NCBI GenBank assembly: GCA_946803715.1
Contig: CAMPET010000019.1
Location: 371,654 to 394,911 of the forward strand
From: Beroe ovata
Taxonomy: Eukaryota > Ctenophora > Nuda > Beroida > Beroidae
Reading direction: 5' to 3'
Length of the DNA: 23,258 bases
A program made the position numbers and the translations under genes. Of this stretch, positions 9,541 to 19,465 are shown piece by piece. The notes beneath the pieces were generated by a model. It searched no databases and was not told where the DNA came from. It worked only from the letters and a program-made list of their open reading frames with translations. Position 1 is the stretch's first letter; each line of letters opens with the position of its first letter.

Positions 9541-12367
9541 ATGATTATTGAAGAAGTCTATGAACATGACAATACAGGTTTATTCAACGTGAAGCGAGTT
9601 CCGGAACGCAATGGTCCGGAGTTGGCTCAAGTTAGGGAAGCGCGGAAACAGTCCACTCTGGTTCCACCATCTCACGGTGATGCTGAGTCACAACAGGGTA
9701 ACGGCGGGCCAGCAGGACAGGGTGAGTGTGGCGATCGGATTACAATTTTGGAGTTATATTTTGGATTCTCATTTTGAATTCTCACCGGAATATAATGCGC
9801 TTCAATTTTGCACAAGTGCTGATTTAGTCAGCCGACTCTTGATCCCCGCTATTTCAGAGGGAGCTGGCTGGTTTGGCAATGTTTTCCAAAAGAAGGACGG
9901 ATCAACACCCGTCCCTAGTGACGAAACAGACCCAACTCCTCAGCCCAATGGGGACTACAGTAGTTATCCCAAAACACCCATCCTTACAAAAAAGTCCACA
10001 CCCAAAGCAGACAAGAGACTCACAACCAGCTCACACTGTCCAGATAGCAGTGCTAGGACGGGTAAAACCAGGCAGTTCGACTGCAGGACCTCGCCGATAG
10101 AGGAGAAACCTGAACCTGACTATCAGGCTATCGGGAGTGCGGTTGATATCACTCCAACTCCTGATACCCCGACCCCCGATCCTCGAACTCCCTTACCACA
10201 GAACTGCAAGAAGAACGGTCGACCCTCTTCAGCAGCTAAGAAGAATAGCTCAATTCTCCATAAGAAGACAGACTCCGGCCAGAACTCCAGGAGCCACTTG
10301 TCGGACGATGGCAGTTCGAGTGTCACCTCCAACAAAACATCATCCACCCCGGTGACAAGGTCAAAGTCCCGGGGTGGCGGTGTTCTCGGGAAGTTGGCCG
10401 GGTTCATGAAGAAACCCAAGAACCGGAGGAGGAAGGAAAATTCCGACGGCGTTACGTCAGGGGAGTCGAGCACTTCGAATAGTTTCAACATGGCAGATAG
10501 GGGGTCACTCCCCAAAACCCCTGTTATAACCAGTGATCAGGATCGGAGCTGCATGGATCAGAGCTGCCCGCGAACTCCTGATATTAGTGAAGCTGACCCT
10601 CCTCCGGAAATGATCAGAACCCCGACTCTCCCTAACTCACATCCTCCCAGCCCTTCAGCTCCGTCCACTCCTGAACCTCCAGTTACCCCAAACCCTCCTC
10701 CTGATATCCAGCGTCGTACCCCAGTTGGAACAGACAGGAAAATGAAGAGTCCTGCCAGGAAGACCACGCCCATGGGTTCACATCAATCGGATAATGATCG
10801 TTATGAGACTACAGATTGCGATGGAAACTCCACAGCAGAAAACACGGTGATCTATGCTGTTCCAGATGTTCCTACTCGAGGTATCGTTGCTGATATCGTT
10901 GCTGATAGCTTGCCCAGCTCCAGCAGAAGTGCTGAGAACACTGATCCATGCACTGCGGGGGGTGAGAAACCCGCACTTCCTGGTGTTGGCAAGGGCATCG
11001 ACATCGTGACTAGGAGTCTTGCTAATGGGATGATCCTTAGCGACGCCCATCACAACTCCTCGTCCAGTTCCAGTAGGACAAATGGACATGATACAACGAC
11101 AGAAGCTGCATCTTCCTCTGGTGAAAGTTTGAAATCAGGGCAGAGCAAGGGGAAGATCTCCAATTATAGGCAGAGTACTGAATCTCACAATCCCGACACT
11201 TCCGAACTCTCCCGTAATTCTGCTGCAACCTCTTCTCAATCAGCGCAACCTACTGGAAGTATCCAGGAATTGGTGGCTTCAACCTCGGACCGTTATGGAA
11301 TATCAAATCACCAGACTATTTCTGATCGGGATATCAGTCATATTTCCAATGATCATCATCGCATCTCGAACAATGACTCTTCTCGTACGAATGGACATTA
11401 CGAAGCCTGTACTCGATCAGGTGCTCTTTCGTTACCCTCATTCTACACTCTTCCAGATCACACTAGGAGCACTGCGGGCATCCCCATCACTGAGGATTTC
11501 GTGCTCACGGATGCGGAGCCTGCTATCAATTTCACCATGGCATCGCCCCGATTTGCACCCTATCGGAACACGGAACCGCCTGATCCGGATGAGTTAACGA
11601 GCACTCCCATCCCGACCACGCCCATCCAATCCAAAAACTCCCGACGTCATATGAGAACTCGGGAAACCAAAAAACCGGTCAATTCGAACAAACAGCGCAA
11701 GAAGTGCAAACCTGCTAATCATCCCAATCGTGCTAAACCAACTGAACCATCATCAAAAACTCAGAATTGCAGTTTAAATCGGGACGATTTTTTCAAACTC
11801 TCCAATTCCTCGACAAAAAGGAACTCCGATGAAGCCTCTAATTGTGCCAGCAATAGCAAGAAGCAATTGAGCAGGCCTGGCTGTATGCTGGACAATCGTG
11901 GCCGTTGCTATAGATACCCAATAACTCCAAAATCATCTCACCCATCATGGACATCAGATTTCAGTTTTACATCATTTGATGAAGAGAGCGAGTCAGGACT
12001 CTCAGATTTCGCGAATCTGCGATCGCGGGGGTCTGTGATCAGCTCTAGTTTTGAGAGTGTCGTCTCCCTCTCAGCAGACTTGATAACCATGTCCATGGTC
12101 GATAACTCTAGCGAAGGGTCGAAGAGTCATGCAGACATTTCCCGAAGTCAAGTCACGCCCACGCCAATGCTGAGTCGAAGCAAATCTAAATCTCTGGGCG
12201 ATGTGACAAAGTGTCACGTGAGTGCAGTGTCAAACTTTGCCATGATCAGATCCCCGACGAAACTAACCCCTCCTCCCGACAAGAAAATTCAAAATGCGGG
12301 TCACTTTTTCTTCTTGCCTAACTGTTTGACCCCTTGTAACTTCGACAGAGCTATGATGTATGACTGA
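9541..12367 (+). CDS. Orphan disordered Ser/Thr/Pro-rich protein, two-exon model
   Basis: Exon 1 runs from ATG 9541 to 9721 and exon 2 from 9858 to the TGA at 12365-12367. The 136-nt intron has GTGAGT at 9722 and TTTCAG ending at 9857, and the phase-1 junction gives about 896 residues. An in-frame TAA just upstream supports the ATG; a good acceptor at 9459 suggests the transcript starts in an earlier exon. No domain is recognised. The N-terminus (MIIEEVYEHDNTGLFNVKRV) is the most ordered part. The rest is low complexity, rich in Ser-Pro and Thr-Pro sites (PKTPIL, PDTPTPDPRTP, PKTPVIT, PRTPDIS), as in proteins phosphorylated by CDK or MAPK kinases. A basic patch at about 10354-10437 (GVLGKLAGFMKKPKNRRRK) could bind membrane or nucleic acid. 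The last 25 codons are Phe/Cys-rich and unlike the rest. An in-frame GTGAGT follows CAC near 12218, so the true 3' end may be spliced. Function unknown. Confidence 0.65.
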
Positions 12368-13110
12368 ATCAAGCGCATGGCCCATGATTTATACTCAACA
12401 CTGAACTTACTCATTTCTGGTGTGAACGACAGGGTCCATACTCTGTTCTTTCCCCTCAAACAACACACCCAAATCAGAATTTCCACCATACCATAGTTGA
12501 GATCTGACAGACATATCCACCCCAAATGTGCTGTCTGGAATGCTGTACTATGCCCAACACAGCTTGGATATATTACACCGACTAAACGGAAAACTTAGAC
12601 GAAGCAATTTGTGAATTTGGAGCAATGGTTTTGAGCCTGACTGTAACACCAGTTTAGATAGGTATCCGGGTGTGTCTGTACATATTCCCGCCAAAATTAG
12701 TTTCTTACACACAGCAATATGCGTCACTTCCAATAACAGAAATCGCAGCGGAATTTCCATGATGCACATCTCGTAATTATGAAACCAGGGTCTGCGCACA
12801 TGTGTGCGATTATCTGGCTTTGGAGAACAGATTGGAGGATGACTCATATCATGATTGAGCAAGAACATTATTTTACTTTAGGTACAAGCTTTTCAGTATT
12901 ATTTTCAGCTGTTTGATTTTAATTCCTTGATAAATGATTGACCAAGCCTCTTTCAAACCAATTATCATAGTGATAATTGTACTGGCAGTTGATATGCCAT
13001 GATATGGACATTGAAAACCACAATTACTGTTACACGTAATTGTGAGGTTTACCCCGTAATATTTGCAAATTTGATAAACGCGACCCCCCTATTTTTTAGG
13101 TTTATGATAG

Positions 13111-13283
13111 GTGGTGGTAATATGAGCTCTACTGGACGACCAATTGACACTCGCTGTCCTCTTCTCTGTCGACCTGCCCTCATTCAGCATGACGATTTGA
13201 GTGTTGGTGTGACTGTGGGAGCATATTATCATGTTGACATTGCTTTGTTTCGTACTGGCACCTCTGGGATTGGGGTCAGCTGA
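13111..13283 (+). CDS. Possible orphan terminal exon
   Basis: After a T-rich tract and two candidate acceptors (TTTTTTAG ending at 13099, GATAG ending at 13110), an open frame of about 57 codons runs to TGA 13281-13283. Its composition is balanced and protein-like, with two close Cys (CPLLC) and an alternating stretch GVTVGAYYHVDIALF that could be a beta strand. It could be the last exon of the gene at 9541 if that gene splices near 12218 or 12298. No family is recognised, and I found no phase-perfect donor for it. Confidence 0.2.
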
Positions 13284-13320
13284 CAACCACAACTCACTCA
13301 ACATACACGGTATGTGACAC

Positions 13321-13336
13321 TTTTTATCGATAAAAA
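13321..13336. promoter_or_regulatory. 16-bp palindrome with TATCGATA core
   Basis: TTTTTATCGATAAAAA is its own reverse complement. The core TATCGATA equals the Drosophila DRE bound by DREF/BEAF, but its role in this organism is unknown. It sits about 220 bp beyond the stop codon of the RhoGAP-like gene. Confidence 0.3.
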
Positions 13337-13552
13337 CTTGTCATTAATATGATTTACAAATTTTATGCAACTTTTGATCAAACAATTAATACAACATTTC
13401 TAACAATCAAATAATTTAAGGTAACTTATAATGAGAAAATATTTTACAAAATCTCTAAAAGTGGTAAAAGAAAATCACACTAAAGTTCAATAACATCAAC
13501 AAGAAAACAAATACATTTTTGAAATCTAATACAATTCATAATTCAGTGCTGA

Positions 13553-16148
13553 TTATCTTGAAAACAGTTGGCTGAGCATGATGATTGTCGGTAGGTTGGG
13601 TGGCGTCGTGGTGGCTAACTCCTCTGGTATTGGCGGGATCACTGCTGGAATCTCGGCGGACATCAAGTTGAGTGGTGGCACACCACCTACACCACCCTCT
13701 AGACATTCACTTGTCATGATTTGGGTTGAAGCGGGCAATGTGGCGCCGCCGTTGTGAGATTGGAATGAGGCGCTCGGGGTGGCAAATGTGGTGGCGCTGG
13801 CACTGAAACCGGGCGGGGGTGGGCCATGGCGCAGTGGGGCTGGGGTCTCACTACCCTCGGAATTGAAAATGAGAGGGGTTATAATTGAGGAGTTGAGTGG
13901 AAGTTGGGTGTCATCTGCATGGTTGTAGAGCACATCGGTAGTTCCAGATAACATGGGTCTCTGTAGGTGGGAATTAGTGGTGTCAAATGGGCTGGTCACT
14001 GGTGTAACAGTCGGAATGATATTTGTCTCGGTGTCAGCTGAGTGTTGGCGGGTTATCGGTAGGGGAAATGATCCGATTGGCGGTCTCTGCTGCTGTGTAG
14101 CTACCCTCTGTCCTGACATTCTCTTCTTTGAAACATGAGAACTGAGATACGGATCCAGTGACAGTTTGATCGGTTTGAGATCCAGTTGTGTTGTGACAAC
14201 CGGTGGATCAAACGCCACTCTGTCGATTTTGTGCTCGATCTTGGGCACGAATTCCTTGATCAAATGTGGCGGTTTCTCGAATGGGTTCCCATCGCGAGAA
14301 ATATAGGACTCAGACTTCCTTTTCTTGACCGGCGAGACTTTATCTGCCAGTTTTTCAAGCTTCGCAATGTCTGTGATAGGGTTTGCCTTGACTAACAGAT
14401 CCAGTATTCGTGAGGTGGGTAGTTTGGGGCGTGGCGGGCTAATGAGCTTGGGATTTGGAGCACTGTTGTCGCCAGACACTCGATCATGACCACTATCTTC
14501 CCTCTTCTTTTCCTTCCTCCCTTCCCCCTTGTTCAAGAACTTCTTTTCCAATCTCTTCCTGATTGTCTGATGGATGATGTTCCGTATTCTGGATATGAGA
14601 AGATCTCGTCTCGAGACCTCCTTGTAGTCGGACCAATACGAGGTGCTCCGAGTGAGCGATGCCACGTCAGTACTCTGGACAGGAAGGTGGGCGTCACCCC
14701 ACATGTCATACACCCCACTACCGCACCCCGATAGGATGTTTCGAGCTAACCCCGTCACGTGGTCATTGTACGCTGATGACGTCATCTTGATGATGTCATT
14801 GTCGGAAAATAACTTGTTTTCATCAGATTTAGAGGGTGACCAAATGTTTTCAGATTCTTTGCTCCGAATCACCCATTGGAGGAAATCGATTGTATTAGAT
14901 TGGTCGAGATCTTCCAAGCTATGAGCAGACTTCGGATTCTGATTGGCTGATTTTGGACATCCATGATCTCTGAGTGATTTCAAGTTTTCCATGTTATCCA
15001 TGTATAGTTGGTCGAGTGAGTCAAGTGAGGCAAGATTGCTGTTGAGTCCGAGATCATCGGTCTTGTTCGCATTCTCTGTTTCCAACTCTGTTAGGTTGTA
15101 AAAACTGATCTCGAAATCATCTGAGATGGTATTTTATCCTTAGAAATGAACTTTTTAGTTTCATGAATGAGTGAATGAGTTTAGTGATACGAATTCTAAT
15201 TTATGAAGGAGTAGATACCTGATTGGTGTTGTTTGGCTGACTGCACGGATTTGGTTGTGGTGATTTCATCCACTGTCAGGGCAGGTATCTCGTTAGGTTC
15301 CTTCACTGGATGAGTACCATGAGAGTGGTTGCAGTACCACGCCCTAACTGAAACAGCAAGGAACATGTGATGAATTTGGAAATAACTCAAGTTGCATAGC
15401 CAGCTCCAGAAATGAGATTTATCGTTTTTATCACGGATAGCATTTATGATAGGATTTCAAAATGGCAGGGGTTATCTTATCATATATGCTCAGGGGACAT
15501 ACTCGTACTGAGCTGGACACTCTGTAGAGAAGGCAGTATCTCACTATTAGACACATCTCTCCAATGTTTGATGAGAATCTTCACCACTTCCACATCGGAA
15601 GCCTGCTGTCCCCAGCTGAGGAACCAATGTCCCACACTATTCGGACAACTCTCTCTCATAATGTAGGACGTGATGGACAGCGCCACCATGGTGTTGGACA
15701 GCATGTTCCCGTCCATTTTCCTGCCACAGTGACAGTTCCACGCCGTGTCGAATGATCCGAGCAGGAAAAGTGTCTTCAGTAGAGCCTGGAGGACGAATGT
15801 GCCGGCAGGTTTGACGTCCTTGAATAGTCCACGGACGTGGGCTGTTCTGGATTCACAGTCGTAGATGTCTAGTAGCTGTCTGAGATCGGTGTACAGATTC
15901 GCTGGGATTAGAGGAGACGGGAGGGTCTTTAGATCATGCATGATGTTCTCGGCAATCGCATACTCGAACCCGCCGACGTTCATCCTCACTCCTTTCTTCC
16001 GGAGTTTCTTCGCCTGACGTTTGTGTACTCGACGGAGGAATAGTTCCGGCGAATTCAGGCCGAATTTGATGAGATACGTACAGCCTGATAGGATCCGAGA
16101 ATAAATCGCGTTCTTCGATCGGTTCATGTTGACTCTCAGATCAGGCAT
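13553..16148 (-). CDS. Degenerate RhoGAP-domain protein with long disordered tail
   Basis: Three exons on - : 15503-16148, 15219-15347 and 13553-15087. Introns of 155 and 131 nt have GTATGT/TTTCAG and GTATCT/TAACAG borders; phase 1 is kept throughout, giving 769 residues. The start ATG at 16148 follows an in-frame TGA with no AG between. Residues about 17-196 fit a RhoGAP fold: CTYLIKFGLNSPELF matches the start of the domain, HDLKTLPSPLIPANLYTDL matches the LPxPLI helix, and a GNMLSN stretch near 147 matches the NxM...N segment. The catalytic arginine-finger loop (usually GxFRxSG) reads ELFLRRVHKR, and the LLKxxLRxLP Lys/Arg pattern is altered, so GAP activity is doubtful. The atypical RhoGAP of DEPDC1 proteins is the closest resemblance I can suggest, but no DEP domain is present. 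Residues 259-770 are Ser/Pro-rich with a Lys-rich stretch after KKRLEKKFLNKGEGRKEKKR-like sequence near 14520. Likely a cytosolic Rho-binding or scaffold protein. Confidence 0.75.
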
Positions 16149-16408
16149 TGTGGTATTTTCAAAGTTAAAAAGAATTCAAAACATCAAAATATCAAAAGTT
16201 CAAGTATTTGCACGAAAACTTGAAACAAGTCTGATTGTAAAACTATAACAGTGAAGATTGCAACTGCTCCTTCATAAAATTTTCACATGACAGTCATCTT
16301 GATCAAACTCTCACCATAATATTGATCGATGATTGTACTCTCGGAACGCAATAAGAAACGCGCCTGCAAGTGCATAGCGGTTATACTGATCTTACTCTAT
16401 AATCCCAG
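16149..16408. promoter_or_regulatory. Divergent intergenic spacer, probable shared promoter region
   Basis: Only about 260 bp separate the ATG of the RhoGAP-like gene (-) from the first supported coding base of the astacin gene (+). The region is AT-rich and has no clear TATA box. It also holds an ATG at 16329 that opens a signal-peptide-like frame out of phase with the astacin exon. A shared promoter is inferred from spacing only, and upstream non-coding exons of either gene could lie elsewhere. Confidence 0.35.
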
Positions 16409-18975
16409 ATTGGCAGATCCCCGTGACGAAGTTACCACTTGTTAGAACAAGACGAGGGGCAGTTTGGGTGCAGAGATCTCACTACTGGTATCGTGGTATC
16501 ATCCCCTACACTCTGGATCCCTCTCTCTACACCGGTCCCTCCTCCCTAATCTACCGGGACCGAATAGAGTCCGCCATGTGGGAAATAGAGTTCCACTCGT
16601 GCGTCAGATTCGTGGAAATGCACGATTATTTCCACAACAACCCGCACCTGCCTCGTGACTACATTCTCCTGGTGGATGATGCGAGGCACTGCTACTCGGA
16701 GATAGGGAGAGTGGGTGGGGAGCAGGTGGTGGCGGTGGGGCGAGGGTGTGCCACGAGGGGGAGTGTGCTCCACGAGCTGATGCACGCCGTGGGGGTGTGG
16801 CACACCACTTCGCGGATAGATAGGGACAGATATGTCAATGTCATGTGGGATAACATCGATGTGAGTGTTATAGTTCTTACTCCATCTGTGAACTCAATCA
16901 ACAGGAGAGTGAAGTTTGCTCGAGAATATATTCCTCTTGTTTAACAATTTTTTCCACGTTTTCAGCTCAAGTATTTCCGGAATTTTCTGAGGGAGCTGCC
17001 ATCTCGTGTGACGTGGAAGGATGAACCGTATGACACAGAATCCATCATGCACTACGGGACACACCAGGTGAACTAAAGATAGAACAAGCTCAATATTGAT
17101 TTTTGTTGTCGCGGGTGCTCCGTGAACTTAAAAGCAATGTTCATAATTTTGTCGTCTCTGGCTCTAGCATTTCTTCTTTTTCGCACTCACACTCACAGAA
17201 AAGACATGCTCAACAAAATCTTGTTTCGCAGTTCAGTAGGAACGGTAAGCCGACTATATTACCGAGAGACGAGAATGCCGTGATTGGACAAAGACAAGCG
17301 TTGAGTGGTGGGGATAAGAGACTCCTTCATAAAATGTACCGTTGTCATGGTAAGTATTGACCTACACAATTGACACAATCCTCCACTTTGATACAACTCA
17401 CACTGACACCACTTTAATGAGACTGTGTAACTCTTGACACCACTTCAGATGGGAAGTGTGGTGTCCGTGGAGCATGTGTCTCCGGTCGCTGTGTTCGGTC
17501 ACTTGAGACAGGTATGAAAATTCACATACTATCAGCTAATGAGTCTCATCACTGTCCAGAATATTGCCAGCTCCCCCTGGGAACTTTATCAGCTGTAATG
17601 AGTAATCCAGTCAATGCCAGCACGTATTCTTGTGGGGGATAAAGCAAATCATTCCCGACTTTTCTCTTCCAGGAACACCGGAATGTCAGTGCAAACCAGC
17701 GTGGTATGGTGTCAACTGTGAGAAGCGGTGTCCACAGTGTGTTAACAGTGGATCATGTGACACGTCTCACGATGACACCTGTCAACAGACCTGTAGTGGT
17801 GTCAACGTCACAGCGTGCAGTATTTCTCCAAGTGTAAGTACGTACTTACTACCAGTACCTACTATAGATTACTACCTCACATACCACTTTTTACGATTCC
17901 AGTGATCTCAGTTAGTGTCTCATCTAAAATCACACTCTTAATCCCTGCTCTGATTCTCTCACACCAAGCCCAGGGTGGTGAGTGTCCCTGTCCTATGCGC
18001 TGTCTCGACCATTGATTGTAGAATCTGGAGAACAGTCAACTCCACAGACACCTGGTTTCTCGACTACCAATTCGAAGGAGGTGAGACTGAGAGAAATTTT
18101 CAATCCTACCCAAATAATTTCCCAGACGAGTTATGCGTTACTTTATTTCACTAATCGGTTGACGGTTAAATATCATTCAACTTGTTGTGAACATCCTGAT
18201 GCGTAGCGTCATTTATAGTATAACCAGAATATTCATGCTACTGCGGCAAATGAACTTGTCTTGGAGCATACAAGAAATCATGACATTGACACTGCGCCCC
18301 ACGATGATTCATCACACAATCCCATGATAACCACTCACTCTATCATATGAATATATCGTGTGAGCAATGACAAATACTTTTTATAACAGCTTTGTCTCCC
18401 CCAGCAATTTCTTTGCGGACACCGCAATCTCTGGTGGGGATGACAGAGTACACAGTCGTTTTGAGAACTGTCGACATCCTGGAGACTGTCACAATTCCAC
18501 ATTCCTTGGACTCATGCCAACTCCACCTGTCATACCTTACGTCAGGTGTGTATATCGGAAAAAGTTAGTTGGATGATGGAATCGATTTTCGTTAAATCAT
18601 CGAATCCAAAACTCCCACTTTCTTTTAGGCCCTCTATCATGACACATGATTGATACAACTCCAATTGATTTCCATGATTTAGATCCAATAAGTAATAGAA
18701 TTGACGCTCTTTCTCTCATCGCATCAGGTCGATGGTACTTCTACTCTCTGGAGGTCCTGATCGTGACTGGTGACCGACAGGCGGTCATCTGGCACGCCAG
18801 TCTCCGTAGAATCAGAGGAAAAGACCCCTACTCCAAATCCATCATTCTTATGCAGCGGGAGAATATGATACACATTGGGGAGGTGGTCAATTTCAGTGTG
18901 CTTGTTCGGGTGAAATTGTATGAGTCGAGTGGAGATCTGGCGTTCAGGAACTTAGAGCTACAAAACTGCTGGTAA
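16409..18975 (+). CDS. Secreted astacin-family zinc metalloprotease (astacin-EGF-Cys-rich-MAM), 5' end unresolved
   Basis: Exons: 16409-16860, 16966-17067, 17199-17349, 17449-17511, 17673-17833, 17969-18080, 18405-18545, 18728-18975 (TAA); all junctions keep phase. The catalytic domain has the zinc site HELMHAVGVWHTTSRIDRD (from 16771), the Met-turn SIMHY (17041-17055) with its Tyr ligand, the disulfide segment CYSEIGRVGGEQ, and the closing GKPTILPRD...IGQR...YRC block. A basic RTRR before GAVW resembles a furin-type activation site. Exons 4-5 give an EGF-like domain (CGVRGAC, GRC, ECQC, GVNC), then a second six-Cys module. The last three exons form a MAM-like domain (SCQLHLSYLTSGRWYFYSL; ending SSGDLAFRNLELQNC). 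Astacins cut extracellular matrix and growth-factor precursors; MAM aids oligomerisation in meprins. In the zinc motif the usual Phe and Glu (GFxHE) are Val and Thr. The exon-6 acceptor (AAG at 17968, or CAG at 17973 with another donor) is uncertain. No signal peptide is in frame in this exon: an in-frame TGA lies at 16387, so earlier exons or a frameshift are needed. Confidence 0.88.
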
Positions 18976-19465
18976 TACTGCGACTTGTCCAGTTTCGCTC
19001 GCTTTGGACATTTACACGTGGGCACGAATTAGAGTTAGGTTCTTCGCACTCGAGTTAAACCACTTTATTCTCGGTTAAGGAAACTGAAAGTTTCGAAAAT
19101 TAACAATATTTTACATCTTATAAACCCTGATGCAACAAAAACAAACTTCACCACGTTTACAGTTACACTAAAACTATCGTGTGATTGGTGGAAAAACAAA
19201 AAAAGGTTTTTGAAAGATAACTTTCAAGTACTCTCCTTATAAAACTGTCAAAAACTCTTCATATTTTTTCAAAAATCTGTCAGAATTTGTGCAAACCATC
19301 GCACAATTAACTCATTTATAGGCCACCACAGAGGTCTGCACAGCAGAAACTTGTAACTCATGTAACATGTAAGCTCATATTCCCAACATACTCAGTCCTG
19401 TAAACGTCCTAATCAATCAATAGTAAATGTCTGAAACTACAATCACACCACATGGTTTTATAGTC
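18976..19465. other. Convergent 3' region between astacin and ANKEF1 genes
   Basis: 490 bp without coding potential between two stop codons facing each other. It is AT-rich and should hold both 3' UTRs. Confidence 0.6.
19064..19069 (-). terminator. Polyadenylation signal AATAAA, candidate for ANKEF1
   Basis: TTTATT on + reads AATAAA on -, about 400 nt downstream of the ANKEF1 stop and just beyond the astacin stop. That would keep the two transcripts almost non-overlapping. Confidence 0.4.

Larger units (their letters stand above)
12368..13552. other. Convergent intergenic region
   Basis: Lies between the 3' ends of the + gene ending at 12367 and the - gene ending at 13553, and presumably holds both 3' UTRs. 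No canonical AATAAA was spotted for either gene. It contains the possible orphan exon at 13111-13283 and the palindrome at 13321-13336. Confidence 0.5.

Noticed and set aside
9611-9857. Open frame starting at 9611 that would lengthen the orphan protein to 918 residues
   Set aside because: It reads through a well-formed GT-AG intron; the spliced start at 9541 keeps phase and gives a better N-terminus.
10123-10515. Minus-strand frames opposite the orphan gene (10123-10515, 10558-10773, 10778-11089)
   Set aside because: Antisense shadows of a Pro/Ser/Thr-rich coding exon.
18367-18576. Frame 18367-18576 as the coding frame of the MAM exon
   Set aside because: The other frame of exon 18405-18545 keeps splice phase and yields the MAM signature SCQLHLSYLTSG.
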